DNA from: Candidatus Sulfotelmatobacter sp.
Lineage (GTDB): Bacteria; Acidobacteriota; Terriglobia; Terriglobales; Acidobacteriaceae
DNA: 64,000 nucleotides
Assembly (NCBI GenBank): GCA_017883385.1
Contig: JADGNQ010000005.1
Span: forward strand, 60,998 to 124,997
Direction: 5' to 3'
Shown: positions 53,739 to 63,784 of the stretch, one piece after another
Layout of the letters: each line of letters starts with the position of its first letter
How positions within the stretch are numbered: the stretch's first letter is position 1
Made by a program: the position numbers and the translations under genes
The notes under the pieces: model-generated
The model's input: only the letters and a program-made list of their open reading frames with translations
The model's database searches: none
What the model was told of the DNA's origin: nothing

Positions 53739-54947
53739 ATGAAAACCAACCGGTCTCTTTTTGCCATTCCCTTCTGTGTTTTGCTGTTCGTCGCCGGCCT
53801 GGCCGCGCAGGAGAAGACGACTCCGTCCGCGAACCTCGCGCTCACGCCGCCGATGGGATGGAATTCCTGGAACAAGTTTGCCTGCAACGTCAGCGAGGAT
53901 CTGATCAAGGGCATGGCCGATGCCGTAGTGAAGTCGGGCATGAAAGACGCGGGATATGTGTACGTCAACATCGACGATTGCTGGCAGGTGAGCCGCGACG
54001 CAAGTGCCAACATCGTGGTCGACGCGAAACACTTTCCGCATGGAATGAAAGCCGTGGGTGACTACATTCATTCGCTCGGGCTGAAGTTCGGTGTCTATTC
54101 CGACGCGGGTTCGCACACTTGCGCAAAGCGGCCCGGTGGACTCGGGCACGAGTATCAGGATGCGATCCAGTACGCGGCATGGGGGGTCGACTATCTGAAA
54201 TATGACTGGTGCGACGCGACCACGCAGGACGCCAAGGCATCGTACGCTAACATCCGCGCAGCTCTCGACGCTTCAGGGCGCGCCATCGTGCTGAGCATCT
54301 GCGAATGGGGCACGGCCAAGCCCTGGCTCTGGGGCAAAGAAGTCGGCGGCAACCTATGGCGAACGACCGGTGACATCAATGACCGGTGGGGAGGTCAGGA
54401 GAAATGGCCCGACGGCAGTTGCTGCTCGAACGGAGTGCTGGCGATTCTCGACCTGCAGGTTGGGCTGCAGTCCTACGCCGGGCCGGGGCATTGGAACGAT
54501 CCTGACATGCTCGAAGTGGGCAACGGAGGAATGACCGACACCGAGTACCGTTCACACTTCAGCCTGTGGGCGATCCTGGCCGCACCGCTCATCGCGGGCA
54601 ACGATTTGCAGAGCATGCGTCCGGAAATTCACGACATTCTCACGAATAAAGAAGTGATTGCGGTGGACCAGGACGCGCTGGGGCGCGAGGGTGAGAGAGT
54701 CGTGAAGAACGGCGACCTGGAAGTCTGGGCGAAGCAATTAAAGGACGGCAGTCGCGCGGTGCTATTGCTGAATCGCGGTGGGGCCGAACAGCAGATTTCC
54801 GTGAACTGGGAGGATCTTGGCTATCCCAGCAACTTCGGTGCTTCTGTGCGCGACTTGTGGCAGCACAAGGACTTGGGAAAGTTCACAGGGAAATTCGCGG
54901 CGGCGGTCGCGTCGCATGGCGTGGTGATGGTGACGGTGAAACCGTAA
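53739..54947 (+). CDS. Alpha-galactosidase, glycoside hydrolase family 27
   Basis: A 402-aa exported enzyme. Signal peptide about 1-22 (AIPFCVLLFVAGLAAQ). The family 27 barrel is clear: LTPPMGWNSWNKFACN (about 35), YVNIDDCWQ, the nucleophile Asp in YLKYDWCDATT (about 151) and the acid/base Asp in GPGHWNDPDMLEVGN (about 252, third Asp-containing motif), followed by the C-terminal antiparallel domain. It removes terminal alpha-galactose from polysaccharides or glycosides. ATG 53739 chosen; a GTG six bases upstream is in frame. It is transcribed away from the TolB-like gene. Confidence 0.95.
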   Translation: MKTNRSLFAIPFCVLLFVAGLAAQEKTTPSANLALTPPMGWNSWNKFACNVSEDLIKGMADAVVKSGMKDAGYVYVNIDDCWQVSRDASANIVVDAKHFPHGMKAVGDYIHSLGLKFGVYSDAGSHTCAKRPGGLGHEYQDAIQYAAWGVDYLKYDWCDATTQDAKASYANIRAALDASGRAIVLSICEWGTAKPWLWGKEVGGNLWRTTGDINDRWGGQEKWPDGSCCSNGVLAILDLQVGLQSYAGPGHWNDPDMLEVGNGGMTDTEYRSHFSLWAILAAPLIAGNDLQSMRPEIHDILTNKEVIAVDQDALGREGERVVKNGDLEVWAKQLKDGSRAVLLLNRGGAEQQISVNWEDLGYPSNFGASVRDLWQHKDLGKFTGKFAAAVASHGVVMVTVKP

Positions 54948-54954
54948 GAGCTTG

Positions 54955-55015
54955 AACCACAAAGGACACGAAGGAACTCCACCGGCCTTCGTGATCCTTC
55001 GTGTCCTTTGTGGTT
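54955..55015. repeat. Perfect 21-bp inverted repeat of the AACCACAAAGGACAC family
   Basis: Arms 54955-54975 and 54995-55015 are exact reverse complements (each starting AACCACAAAGGACACGAAGG). The hairpin, with a 19-base loop, starts eight bases after the alpha-galactosidase stop and lies just before the end of the DinB gene on the other strand, so it may terminate both. Confidence 0.88.
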
Positions 55016-55028
55016 AACGGTTTCCGTT

Positions 55029-55673
55029 CTACTCTTTCGGGAAGTTCGGGTCCGCCTTGACTTCTTCGATTTGCGCGGTGTGGCGGGCGCTGTGGGCGGA
55101 GATCAGTAGCAGCCACTGGTAGCCGTCCAGGGTTCCGAATGCCGGATGGTCGAAGAAGTGGTCCCGCAAGTCGTCATTCGTAGTTCGAATGTAGTCCATC
55201 GTCGACTTGCGGCTGTCTTCAAACGCCTTTGTCAACTCGGCTTGCGTAGCCCAGCGGCCCGTAGGACGCAACATCTCGGGCGCCTGCGCTTTGTGGCTGC
55301 GGTCCGGCACCCTCTCCATGATCATCTGATCTTTCCCCTTCACCTGTTCACGCTTCTCCGGAGCCGCGGGGGACTGCATTGTCTTCTGGACTAAACCGAA
55401 GATGGTCGATTCCGAAATCGCGATGTGTTCAGCCACCTCGGCCACCGACCAGCGGTCGGGGCCAGATTTGAATGTCCACTGCTTTTGCGAGAGTCCGGAG
55501 ATCGCCTTGAGAAAATTGTCCTGCGTGGTTTGAAACCGCTTCAGCGCTGATTCGCGTTCCTCGGCGGTCAGGGGTGTGGGTGTAGGCGCAGTTGCGGTCT
55601 GAGCGGCCGCCGAGATCAGAGTCAGACAAAACATCACGAACGGCAGAATGAACGCAGTCTTCTTCACTCGCAT
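55029..55673 (-). CDS. Secreted DinB-family protein
   Basis: A 214-aa protein with a signal peptide (about 1-25). The four-helix DinB fold is recognisable: NFLKAISGLSQKQWTFKSGP, the metal-binding His in VAEHIAISES, a long third helix and the closing pair LLLISAHSARHTAQIEEV (His-x3-His). DinB-like proteins bind Zn or Ni and some are thiol transferases; exported members are frequent in Acidobacteria but have no known role. Divergent from a small unknown gene with a 60-base separation. Confidence 0.9.
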   Translation of the reverse strand: MRVKKTAFILPFVMFCLTLISAAAQTATAPTPTPLTAEERESALKRFQTTQDNFLKAISGLSQKQWTFKSGPDRWSVAEVAEHIAISESTIFGLVQKTMQSPAAPEKREQVKGKDQMIMERVPDRSHKAQAPEMLRPTGRWATQAELTKAFEDSRKSTMDYIRTTNDDLRDHFFDHPAFGTLDGYQWLLLISAHSARHTAQIEEVKADPNFPKE

Positions 55674-55738
55674 GAAACATCCTCCTGGGAAATTGATCTA
55701 GAGATGCGACCCGTTGCGTAAAGATACAACAAATCTGG

Positions 55739-55993
55739 TCAGCGCCTGTCTTTCAGTTCGGCCATGACGCTCTGGATCAGTTCTTTCGCATCGGTGAGGC
55801 TCTTCATGATGATCTGGATGTCCATGACGGGTTTGCCGGGCCAACGCTGGCTCTGGCAATAGACGCCGTGCTGGCCGACCAGGGCCATGGCGTCAGTGAT
55901 CATGTCCATGGTGACGGCGAGGCGTCCGCGGGGTACGCCCATCATGGTTTCGTAGTGCTCGAGTTCTTCCTGCTTGTCATCGAATACCGGCAT
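55739..55993 (-). CDS. Small protein of unknown function
   Basis: An 84-aa cytoplasmic protein beginning MPVFDDKQEELEHYETMMG. It is helical and Met-rich (MDMITDAMALVG, MDIQIIMKSLTDAKELIQSVM) without a membrane segment, and it contains one cysteine. I do not recognise a family. Two in-frame upstream possibilities exist; ATG 55993 is chosen because it gives a clean N-terminus. It is transcribed toward the DinB gene, 65 bases before its start. Confidence 0.6.
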   Translation of the reverse strand: MPVFDDKQEELEHYETMMGVPRGRLAVTMDMITDAMALVGQHGVYCQSQRWPGKPVMDIQIIMKSLTDAKELIQSVMAELKDRR

Positions 55994-56104
55994 CCGACGA
56001 TTGTAACCGCCGGTGCGCGAGGAGCATAATGGGCTCCGCTGACATATTCCCTTCTCAAACGTCAAAAGCTCTTAACACTACGTAGTTCCTCAAAAGGAGA
56101 GACC

Positions 56105-56620
56105 ATGCAAAAACGAATCGCCCTTCTCGTTTTCACGATTTTGACCCTCACCCTGTTTGCTTCGGCGCAGGCCAGTCCCCCAGCTTCGGCTTCCTGTGAC
56201 CTTGGTGGCGGCAAGACCATCAAGACCGACTATTCCAGCCCACGCATGAAGGGACGCAAGATTTACGGCGGTCTGGTGCCCTTCGGCGACGTCTGGCGCA
56301 CCGGAGCCAATTCCGCTACAACTTTTGTGACCAGCGCGGACTTGAATGTTGGCGGCAAGACCGTGCCCGCCGGCAGCTACACGATCTTCACCGTCCCCAC
56401 GGCTGAGAAGTGGACCCTGATCGTCAACAAGAAGACGGGCGAATGGGGAATCCCGTACAAGTACGAAAGCGATGAACTCGTCCGCGTCGACATGAAGGTT
56501 TCGAAGTTGCCTTCGCCACTCGAGAATTTCACTATCGCCTACGACAAGTCGGGCAGCGGCTGCACCCTGCAGTTGGACTGGGAGACGACCCGCGCCTCAG
56601 TAGACATCGCAGCGAAGTAA
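56105..56620 (+). CDS. Secreted DUF2911 family protein
   Basis: A 171-aa exported protein with a signal peptide (about 1-22). DUF2911 features: SSPRMKGRKIYGGLVPFGDVWRTGAN in two overlapping pieces, FVTSADLNVGGKTVPAGSYTIF and WTLIVNKKTGEWG, an Ig-like sandwich with a conserved W-R-TGAN loop. The family is widespread in Bacteroidetes and Acidobacteria and has no assigned activity. AAGGAGAG precedes the ATG. Confidence 0.93.
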   Translation: MQKRIALLVFTILTLTLFASAQASPPASASCDLGGGKTIKTDYSSPRMKGRKIYGGLVPFGDVWRTGANSATTFVTSADLNVGGKTVPAGSYTIFTVPTAEKWTLIVNKKTGEWGIPYKYESDELVRVDMKVSKLPSPLENFTIAYDKSGSGCTLQLDWETTRASVDIAAK

Positions 56621-56847
56621 TCCTCGTTCCGTATGCCAGATTTTCGCGCTTCCCCGGCAAGTCAGAATTCGAGCTTGCCGGGGGCGCGGTTGTCTGCCGG
56701 GCCGAGCCACCCCGCGACCATTCCCAAAACGACTTTTCCACACCCGCACGTGATGATCGTCACAAGAATCCAGCCTACCCCTCCTCTATTCTCCAAACGG
56801 CTGTCGTCAACTACAGGCCAGAATGAGTTGATCCGTCCGCCAGCAAT

Positions 56848-57933
56848 ATGCGCATCCATTCGTTGCAGGGATTACGGGCCGTCTGCATCACGTTCGTGGT
56901 GCTGGCACACCTCTCGGGGACACAACACTGTTTTCACTCGCTGGTAGTCGAGCGCTACGGCAATCTTGGCGTGCGCATTTTTCTCGTCCTTTCCGGTTAC
57001 CTCATTACTTCGCAGCTGGCAAAGGAGCGCAGCACAACCGGCACCATTTCGCTGAAGAGGTTCTACGCGCGGCGGGCGTACCGCATTTTCCCTGCCGCGT
57101 ATGTCTTCATGGTGGTGGCTATCGCGACGCACTGGAGAGTTCTCCCATTAGCGAACATCGCGACCGCCCTCACCTACACGGTGAATTACTGTCAGCATGG
57201 GAACCACGTGCTCGGGCATTTGTGGTCGCTGGGTGTGGAGGAGCAGTACTACCTGGTATGGCCGCTATGTCTGTTGCTGTTCTTTCGCAATCGGCTGTGG
57301 ATCGTGACGGCGGTGGTCGCCGCCGGACCGCCATTCCGTCTATTGTTCTGGCTGCTCTGGGGACGAGCCGGCCTCGAACATCCCTTCCCTGTTTTCATGG
57401 ACGCATTGGCGATGGGCGCTGCCGTGGCGATGCTTGAGCCCAAGCTCCGGGCGTATCAGGCGGTGCTGGCCAGCCGTTGGTTTCTTTTCGTGCCTGGACT
57501 GACTTTTCTGCTGCCGCTGATCCAGTTCTGGAACAGCCGCGTGTACCAGACCGTGGGGCTCAGTGCGCTTCATTTGGGGATCGCCTTGTCACTCCGGCAC
57601 GTGATGGAACGACGGTATGCGCTGCTGAACTCAACGCCGGTGATGTGGCTGGGAGCAATCAGTTACAGCCTGTATCTGTGGCAGCAACCGTTCCTGGATC
57701 GTTGGTCGTCCGCACCGTGGGCGGCGTTTCCGTTGAACATCGTGGTGGCGTTGATGCTCGCGGCGGCGTCGTACCACCTGGTGGAGCAACCGGGACTCAA
57801 ACTCCGCGAACGGTTCAGCCCACGGCGGCTTCCGTTTGTAGTCACTGAACAAGCCGGTCGTCCGGCAGGACCGAGTGACCGCGAATCAATCGCGGTTGCG
57901 AAGCCCGGTTCTGCTGCGGCAGTCGGAGGCTAA
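56848..57933 (+). CDS. Acyltransferase 3 family membrane protein (OafA type)
   Basis: A 361-aa protein with about ten membrane helices. The acyltransferase 3 signature is present: IHSLQGLRAVCITFVVLAHL at the N-terminus with the catalytic-type His, FLVLSGYLITSQL (about 50), and RRAYRIFPAAYVF. These enzymes move acyl groups, often acetyl, onto cell-surface sugars or lipids. It lacks a C-terminal SGNH domain, so it belongs to the short form. Convergent with the TPR protein gene, 17 bases apart. Confidence 0.93.
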   Translation: MRIHSLQGLRAVCITFVVLAHLSGTQHCFHSLVVERYGNLGVRIFLVLSGYLITSQLAKERSTTGTISLKRFYARRAYRIFPAAYVFMVVAIATHWRVLPLANIATALTYTVNYCQHGNHVLGHLWSLGVEEQYYLVWPLCLLLFFRNRLWIVTAVVAAGPPFRLLFWLLWGRAGLEHPFPVFMDALAMGAAVAMLEPKLRAYQAVLASRWFLFVPGLTFLLPLIQFWNSRVYQTVGLSALHLGIALSLRHVMERRYALLNSTPVMWLGAISYSLYLWQQPFLDRWSSAPWAAFPLNIVVALMLAAASYHLVEQPGLKLRERFSPRRLPFVVTEQAGRPAGPSDRESIAVAKPGSAAAVGG

Positions 57934-57950
57934 GACCAAGTGCGGAGGAT

Positions 57951-59813
57951 CTAGCGCGTCTGCCGGAGAGCGGCGGCGGCTTGCTGCGCCTCTAGGAAAT
58001 CGGGAGAGATTTGCAGCGCCCGCTGATAGGCGTCGAGCGCTTCGGGGATACGCCCGGCCTGCGCCAGCGTGCGGCCCAGTTCGAAGTAAGCCTGAGCGGT
58101 GGGCTGCAGCTCCAGCGACCGAGAAAGATCGTTGATGGATTCCGCGAGTTGGCCTCGTTTGTGCGCCAGCAGCCCCAGTCCAAGCCACGCATTGGACTGA
58201 TTAGGATTGAGTCGGAGCGCCTGCTCGAAGTTGTTGTGCGCCTGCTCATCTTCTCCCATTCCGCGATAGGCTGCACCCAGGTTGGCATAGGTTTGGGCTA
58301 GCAGACCCGCATCGGAAGTCAGCCGGATCGCGGCCGCATACTCGGCCACGGCTTCGTGCAACTGATTGTGGGTCTGAAAGTAGGTTCCGAGGTTGCTACG
58401 GCTCATCGGATCGTTCGGATTGATGCGCGCTGCGGCTTCGAAATGAGGACGCGCTTCTTCCTCCTTCCCCTCCAGGATCAGCGCGCCCCCGAGGTTGTCT
58501 TCGGCGATGAAGTTGTTCTCGGTTACGGCGAGCGCGTGCGACCACAAATCTGTGTTGCGCTGCCAGTAGCCGATCTGGTGGTGTGTGGCGATTGCGAGAG
58601 AGACGAGGATCACTAAGGCTGGAACGCCCGACCACAGGCTAAAGTTCTTTTGTTCGGCTCGATCGGCGGTGCCGAAAGCAATCATCACGAAGATGCCGAT
58701 TAGCGGGATATAGGCGTAGCGATCCGCCATGGCGGCATCTCCTACCTGGACGAGGCCGATCACCGGGACCAGCGTTCCAAGAAACCACAACCAGCCGACC
58801 AGCAAGTAGTGGAGCGCTCGGAGTTTCAGAACAATGGCGGTGATTGCGATCAAAACAAGAGTCGCGATCAAGACCTGCCACGCCGCGAGCGAATCCCCGG
58901 GATGCGGGTACAACGGCGCAAGGTGGGTGGGCCAAACCATCTTCCACAGGTACAAGGCGTAGGCGTAGATGGCGTTGGCAATCCGCACTCCGAAGGAGAA
59001 CTGAGCGGTCGTCCGCATGGCTCCGCCGGCTCGCTGGGCCTGCATCGTGATCAATGCGCTGGCAGCGGAGAGTACCAGCAAAGGCAGTTTCTCCAGTGCA
59101 AGGCGTGACCACGGAAAAGTGAGCGGCACGTCTGAATCGGCACTCGCGCCAGCGACTCTCTTCAGCGGCCAGTAGTCGACCAGCAACAGTACGAAAGGAA
59201 GCGTGATCACCATCGGTTTCGACGCGAGTCCGGCGGCAAACAGCGCAGCCACCGCCAGGTACCGCTTCCAATCTGGCTTGCGCGCATACCAGCCGTACGC
59301 CCAGAGCGTGAGGAGGAAGAACGTCGTGCACAGTACGTTCTTGCGCTCTGCCACCCAGGCCACCGACTCCACATTGATGGGATGCAATGCGAACAGTGCA
59401 GCCACGAACAGGCTGGGGCCCATCCGCCCCGTGGCCCACATCAGCAGCAGGAAGAGCAAGATCACATTCACCGTGTGCAGCAGCACGCTGGTGAAGTGAT
59501 GCCCGGCGGGATTCAGGCGAAAGAGCGAACAATCGAGGGCATGCGACATCCAGGTCAGCGGATGCCAGTTCGCTTGCTCGGTCGCGGTCAGCGCCCAGAC
59601 GAAGGTATTTGCTGTCAACCCCTGGCGTACGTGCAGATTCTCGGTGACGTAACGGTCGTCGTCATAGTTCACAAACGGATGGCGGGTGACCGGGTTGTAG
59701 AGCGCGAGCGTGACCACGGCCAGCAGCAGGCACGCGATGGCATTGCGCTTCTCCGGAGAAGCGAACAAGCCCGGGAACTCCGTCCCTGCCGCAGTTTTTT
59801 TTGTGGGAGGCAA
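57951..59813 (-). CDS. Membrane glycosyltransferase-like protein with C-terminal TPR repeats (TMTC type)
   Basis: A 620-aa protein. The N-terminal 400 residues have about ten membrane helices and the GT-C-type loop FVNYDDDRYVTENLHV near the start, followed by NWHPLTWMSHALDCSLFRL and VESVAWVAERKNVL, the pattern of TMTC-like and related PMT-family proteins. The C-terminal 200 residues are TPR repeats (for example NLGAAYRGMGEDEQAHNNFEQAL, AWLGLGLLAHKRGQLAES and AYFELGRTLAQAGRIPEAL). Probably moves sugars onto exported proteins or lipids; substrate unknown. It may be surface-anchored with the TPR facing the periplasm. Confidence 0.88.
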   Translation of the reverse strand: MPPTKKTAAGTEFPGLFASPEKRNAIACLLLAVVTLALYNPVTRHPFVNYDDDRYVTENLHVRQGLTANTFVWALTATEQANWHPLTWMSHALDCSLFRLNPAGHHFTSVLLHTVNVILLFLLLMWATGRMGPSLFVAALFALHPINVESVAWVAERKNVLCTTFFLLTLWAYGWYARKPDWKRYLAVAALFAAGLASKPMVITLPFVLLLVDYWPLKRVAGASADSDVPLTFPWSRLALEKLPLLVLSAASALITMQAQRAGGAMRTTAQFSFGVRIANAIYAYALYLWKMVWPTHLAPLYPHPGDSLAAWQVLIATLVLIAITAIVLKLRALHYLLVGWLWFLGTLVPVIGLVQVGDAAMADRYAYIPLIGIFVMIAFGTADRAEQKNFSLWSGVPALVILVSLAIATHHQIGYWQRNTDLWSHALAVTENNFIAEDNLGGALILEGKEEEARPHFEAAARINPNDPMSRSNLGTYFQTHNQLHEAVAEYAAAIRLTSDAGLLAQTYANLGAAYRGMGEDEQAHNNFEQALRLNPNQSNAWLGLGLLAHKRGQLAESINDLSRSLELQPTAQAYFELGRTLAQAGRIPEALDAYQRALQISPDFLEAQQAAAALRQTR

Positions 59814-59824
59814 TAGAAGGATTT

Positions 59825-59872
59825 AACCACAGAGGAGACAGTGGAACACAGGGGAGGAAACACAGAAGGCAC
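59825..59872. repeat. AACCACAGAGGA repeat, partial
   Basis: AACCACAGAGGAGACAGTGG followed by AACACAGGGGAGGAAACACAG is a partial element of the seven-locus family, here between the divergent-looking TMTC-like gene start and the gcvPB end. Confidence 0.6.
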
Positions 59873-59898
59873 GGTGCACGATCATTGTCCATGCATGA

Positions 59899-61389
59899 TC
59901 ACACCGTAGGCTTCCACCGCAAAACAGGCTTCCTAGCGGCGGCAGTCTCGTCCAGCCGCGAAACCCGCGTAGAATGCGGCGCATCGAGCACCATCTGTGG
60001 ATCTTCTTCTACTTCTTCCGCGATCGACTTCATGGCCTCGATGAACAGATCCATTTCTTCCTTGGACTCGCTCTCGGTCGGCTCGATCATCAGCGCGCCC
60101 GGCACAATCAGAGGGAAGGCAGTGGTGTAGGGATGGAATCCGTAGTCGATGAGCCGCTTCGCGATGTCCATCGTGCGCACGCCCTTCTTCGCCTGCAACT
60201 TGTCGCTGAAAACGACCTCGTGCATGGTGGGCGTGGAATAGGGCAGGTCGTAAGTGCCTTCGAGGCCTTTGCGAATGTAGTTGGCGTTGAGCACGGCGTC
60301 TTCGGTAGTCTGGCGCAGGCCGTCGGGACCATTCGCCTGGATGTAGGCCAGCGCGCGCACAAACATTCCGAAGTTGCCGTAGAACGCGCGTACGCGTCCG
60401 ACGGACTGCGGACGATTGTATTCAAAGGCGAGCGTCCCATCGGATTTCGTAAGCACCACCGGCGTCGGAAGAAAGGGCTCCAGCGCCTTCTTGATCGCAA
60501 CCGGGCCTGAGCCCGGGCCGCCACCGCCGTGCGGCGTCGAGAAAGTCTTGTGCAGGTTCAGGTGCATGACGTCAACACCGAAGTCGCCGGGGCGCACTTT
60601 GCCGACCAGCGCGTTCATGTTGGCGCCGTCCATGTAGAGCAGGCCGCCCTTGGCATGCAGGATGTCGGCAATCTTATGAATGTCCTGCTCGAACACACCC
60701 AGCGTGTTGGGATTCGTCAGCATCAGCGCCGCGACATCTTCATTCATCTGCGCTGCGAGGGCTGCGATGTCGACCATGCCGCGCGAGTCGGACTTTAAAT
60801 TCTCGACGGCATAGTTCACCATTGCGGCCGTGGCCGGATTGGTTCCGTGAGCCGAGTCGGGAATCAGAATCTTCTTGCGCGCATTGCCCTTGGACTGATG
60901 GTAGGCGCGGACCATAAGCAGCCCGGTCATCTCGCCATGCGCGCCCGCCGCGGGCTGCAGCGTGATCGCTTCCATGCCAGTGATTTCGATCAGTTGTTCG
61001 CTGAGCGTCTTAATAATGTGCAGCGCGCCCTGCGAAATCTTCTCCGGCTGGTAAGGATGTCCGTTGGCAATTCCCTCTACGCGCGCCACTGCTTCGTTCA
61101 CGCGCGGGTTGTACTTCATGGTGCAGGAGCCGAGCGGATACATGCCAAGATCGATGGCGTAATTCCAGGTAGACATACGGGTAAAGTGGCGGATGATTTC
61201 GATCTCGCTCACTTCGGGGAGGTTGCCGAGATCTTTTCTTTCGGACGCACCCAGAAGCGCAGCGGTGTCCACTTCGGGCACGTCGAGGGGCGGCAACTTC
61301 CACGCCGCCTTCCCCGGCGAGGACTTCTCGAAGATCAGCCCCTCGTTCTGGTTGACATGGCGGGTGGCTTTGCGAGTCAGGTGCTTCAT
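59899..61389 (-). CDS. gcvPB: Glycine dehydrogenase (decarboxylating) subunit 2
   Basis: A 496-aa subunit carrying the PLP lysine of the P-protein: [18 protein letters not shown] (about residue 275) together with [14 protein letters not shown] (about 88) and [10 protein letters not shown] (about 178). With GcvPA it decarboxylates glycine and loads the aminomethyl group on the GcvH lipoyl arm. Its ATG overlaps the gcvPA stop by four bases, ruling out the longer frame to 61503. Last gene of the gcv operon in this window. Confidence 0.96.
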   Translation of the reverse strand: MKHLTRKATRHVNQNEGLIFEKSSPGKAAWKLPPLDVPEVDTAALLGASERKDLGNLPEVSEIEIIRHFTRMSTWNYAIDLGMYPLGSCTMKYNPRVNEAVARVEGIANGHPYQPEKISQGALHIIKTLSEQLIEITGMEAITLQPAAGAHGEMTGLLMVRAYHQSKGNARKKILIPDSAHGTNPATAAMVNYAVENLKSDSRGMVDIAALAAQMNEDVAALMLTNPNTLGVFEQDIHKIADILHAKGGLLYMDGANMNALVGKVRPGDFGVDVMHLNLHKTFSTPHGGGGPGSGPVAIKKALEPFLPTPVVLTKSDGTLAFEYNRPQSVGRVRAFYGNFGMFVRALAYIQANGPDGLRQTTEDAVLNANYIRKGLEGTYDLPYSTPTMHEVVFSDKLQAKKGVRTMDIAKRLIDYGFHPYTTAFPLIVPGALMIEPTESESKEEMDLFIEAMKSIAEEVEEDPQMVLDAPHSTRVSRLDETAAARKPVLRWKPTV

Positions 61390-62762
61390 CGCACCACCTC
61401 TTCCGCTTCCTCTTTGGCTGATCGCACGGAACGCTCGCTCTCGGCCACCAATCCGACTGCGGTATCGATCGCGCTGCGCGTCGTCAATTCCGTGCAGCAC
61501 CACAGAGCAGCGTTGCCCAGTTCCGGATAGAACTTCTTCAGGGGCAAGCCGCCGACCATCTTGTGTCCCAACAGGCGGCTGTTGATGGCGTAAGGATCTT
61601 CGCTGGTCTGCACGACAAATTCGTTAAAACGAGGCGTGCCGGCAAATAAGACCTTCCCATGCTTCGCGAACTGGCCGCCTGCGTAGGCTGCTTTCGCCAG
61701 ATTCTGTTTCGCCAACTCTTTCAGACCCACCTTCCCGTACACGGTCATGAAGATGTTGACCATGAGGGCGACCAGTGCCTGATTAGTACAGATGTTCGAC
61801 GTGGCCTTTTCGCGGCGGATGTGCTGCTCGCGCGTCGCCAGCGTCAGGACGAAGCCGCGCTTGCCCTGCTTGTCGGTCGTTTGCCCCACCAGACGGCCAG
61901 GCATCTGCCGGACGTATTTCTCGCGTGTGGCAATGACGCCACAGTAAGGACCACCGAATCCCAGCGGCACTCCGAATGATTGCGCCTCCATGGCGATCAC
62001 GTCGGCCTGCCGCGGAGGTTCCACGATTCCCAGCGACACAGCTTCTGCAATCGAAACCACCAGCATCGCGCCGTGCTTGTGCGCGATCTCGGCAATCGCC
62101 GCGACGTCTTCAATCGCGCCAAAGAAATTCGGCGACTGCACCAACACGCATGCGGTCTCGGGCGTGATCGACTTCTCGAGTTCTTTGAGGTTCACGCGGC
62201 CATCGTCGCTGAAACCTGCGATCGACAGTGGCATCCCTTGATGCGTAGCGTAGGTCGCCAGAACCTCGCGATACTCCGGATGCAAGCTGCGCGCCACTAA
62301 CACCGACCGCCGGCCGGTCAGGCGGACCGCCATCATCACACCTTCCGCCGCAGCCGTTGATCCGTCGTACATGGAGGCGTTGGCGACTTCCATGCCGGTC
62401 AACTCGCAGATCATGGTCTGGAACTCGAAGATCGATTGCAGGGTGCCCTGCGATATCTCCGCCTGGTAAGGCGTATAAGCCGTGAGAAATTCGCCGCGCG
62501 AGATCAGCGAATCAATAATGACGGGGCGGTAGTGAGAGTACGCGCCCGCCCCCAGAAAACTGGTGTAGCCGTCGCCATTCTCACGCGAACGTTGACGGAA
62601 GAAATCGACAATTTCTGACTCGGCCATCTGGCGCGGGATTTTGAGGTCGCGGGTCAACCGGTACTCAGCGGGGATCGGCGCAAACAGGTCGTCGACCGAG
62701 CGCAAGCCAATTGCCTTCAGCATGGCTTCGCGGTCGGCGGGAGATTTGGGTAAATAGCGCAT
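61386..62762 (-). CDS. gcvPA: Glycine dehydrogenase (decarboxylating) subunit 1
   Basis: A 458-aa subunit of the split P-protein, with [15 protein letters not shown] at the start, the [21 protein letters not shown] region (in pieces), [16 protein letters not shown], and [16 protein letters not shown]. It structures the active site but lacks the PLP lysine, which GcvPB supplies. The split two-gene form is common outside Proteobacteria. Four-base overlap with gcvPB indicates coupled translation. The gene upstream in the operon is an unknown secreted protein, unusual at this place. Confidence 0.96.
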   Translation of the reverse strand: MRYLPKSPADREAMLKAIGLRSVDDLFAPIPAEYRLTRDLKIPRQMAESEIVDFFRQRSRENGDGYTSFLGAGAYSHYRPVIIDSLISRGEFLTAYTPYQAEISQGTLQSIFEFQTMICELTGMEVANASMYDGSTAAAEGVMMAVRLTGRRSVLVARSLHPEYREVLATYATHQGMPLSIAGFSDDGRVNLKELEKSITPETACVLVQSPNFFGAIEDVAAIAEIAHKHGAMLVVSIAEAVSLGIVEPPRQADVIAMEAQSFGVPLGFGGPYCGVIATREKYVRQMPGRLVGQTTDKQGKRGFVLTLATREQHIRREKATSNICTNQALVALMVNIFMTVYGKVGLKELAKQNLAKAAYAGGQFAKHGKVLFAGTPRFNEFVVQTSEDPYAINSRLLGHKMVGGLPLKKFYPELGNAALWCCTELTTRSAIDTAVGLVAESERSVRSAKEEAEEVVR

Positions 62763-62793
62763 AGGGATGAAGTCGCTCGGCTATAAAGTTCCG

Positions 62794-63393
62794 TCACTCA
62801 TCGAGTGGTTCGTGTTGATATTGGTTGCCGGTCCAGAAGTACACGTCCGCTTCGTACTCGGTATCGGCAGCATCCACAAATAGAATACCGTCGCGGGCCT
62901 TCGCGTGCAGCTTTCGTACCCACTCAGAGCTAAACGCGCGGCTGATGCGGATCTTGTGTACGAAGTAATTGGAGGCGCCCGCTTTGTCCCACTGCTCGAC
63001 GACGCGGAATTCATTGGCAGACGCACTCGAACCCGGAGTAAAGACTACGAATCGATAGGCCGAATCAGGATTGCCTATTGGCACAAGCACTAAGGCGTAT
63101 GAGGTCGTGTCGTTGCTCTCGAACGATCCTACAGCCACACCCGGACAATCCAAGCTCTTTTCCTCCCTCCATCTCCCTTTAGCCCGTGAGCCTAGGTTCG
63201 AAACCTCTTGGATTTTCCAGGTGGCAAAATCCCTCTTGAGATGATCCTGCAGTTGCCCAGGTAATGTATAGGGCTTACATAAGGGAGATTCGTCGGCGCC
63301 GCTTGAAGGGACAACGAAAGCTGCAATGAGCAATCCGATCACGGCTAAGGGTGTAACGCCTCGATACGGCCTGCGCAAGTTGCGAATCCTCAA
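62794..63393 (-). CDS. Secreted protein of unknown function embedded in the glycine cleavage operon
   Basis: A 199-aa protein starting with TTG that overlaps the gcvH stop (TTGA), so it looks translationally coupled to gcvH. A hydrophobic N-terminal segment (TPLAVIGLLIAAFVVPSSGA) is a likely signal peptide. The mature part has two cysteines (one in SPLCKPYTL and one in LDCPGVAVG), then a beta-rich region SYALVLVPIGNP, YRFVVFTPG, and ends with a YEADVYFWTGNQYQ strand. I do not recognise the family. Its location between gcvH and gcvPA, both cytoplasmic enzymes, is odd. Confidence 0.75.
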   Translation of the reverse strand: MRIRNLRRPYRGVTPLAVIGLLIAAFVVPSSGADESPLCKPYTLPGQLQDHLKRDFATWKIQEVSNLGSRAKGRWREEKSLDCPGVAVGSFESNDTTSYALVLVPIGNPDSAYRFVVFTPGSSASANEFRVVEQWDKAGASNYFVHKIRISRAFSSEWVRKLHAKARDGILFVDAADTEYEADVYFWTGNQYQHEPLDE

Positions 63394-63779
63394 TGACCGC
63401 TCTCTTCGGCCACGAACTTCTCGTAGTCCGCCGCCGAGAGCAGGCCATCCACTTCACTCGGATTCTTCAGCGTGAGTTTCACCATCCACGAGCCGTGCGC
63501 ATCTTTGTTCACTTTCTCCGGCGAGGTGGCCAATTCCGCGTTCACTTCGGTTACCGTCCCTGACGCGGGAGCGAACAAGTCCGACACCGCCTTCACCGAC
63601 TCGACCGTGCCAAAGGTCTTGCCCGCGGTGAGTTCCGCGCCGACTTTGGGGACTTCGACAAAAACGATGTCGCCCAGCGACTCCTGTGCGTAGTGCGTGA
63701 TCCCGACGGTGGCGGAACTACCGTTCACTTGAATCCATTCGTGCTCTTTTGTGTACTTGCGGTCTGTGGGGTAAGACAT
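63390..63779 (-). CDS. gcvH: Glycine cleavage system H protein
   Basis: A 129-aa lipoyl-domain protein. The lipoylated lysine is in FGTVESVKAVSDLFAPASG (about residue 63); the opening KYTKEHEWIQVNG and GITHYAQESLGDIVFVEVP are family-typical. It carries the aminomethyl intermediate between the P, T and L proteins. A short TAGCTCCTAG direct repeat lies directly upstream, between it and gcvT. Confidence 0.97.
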   Translation of the reverse strand: MSYPTDRKYTKEHEWIQVNGSSATVGITHYAQESLGDIVFVEVPKVGAELTAGKTFGTVESVKAVSDLFAPASGTVTEVNAELATSPEKVNKDAHGSWMVKLTLKNPSEVDGLLSAADYEKFVAEESGH

Positions 63780-63784
63780 AAAAG

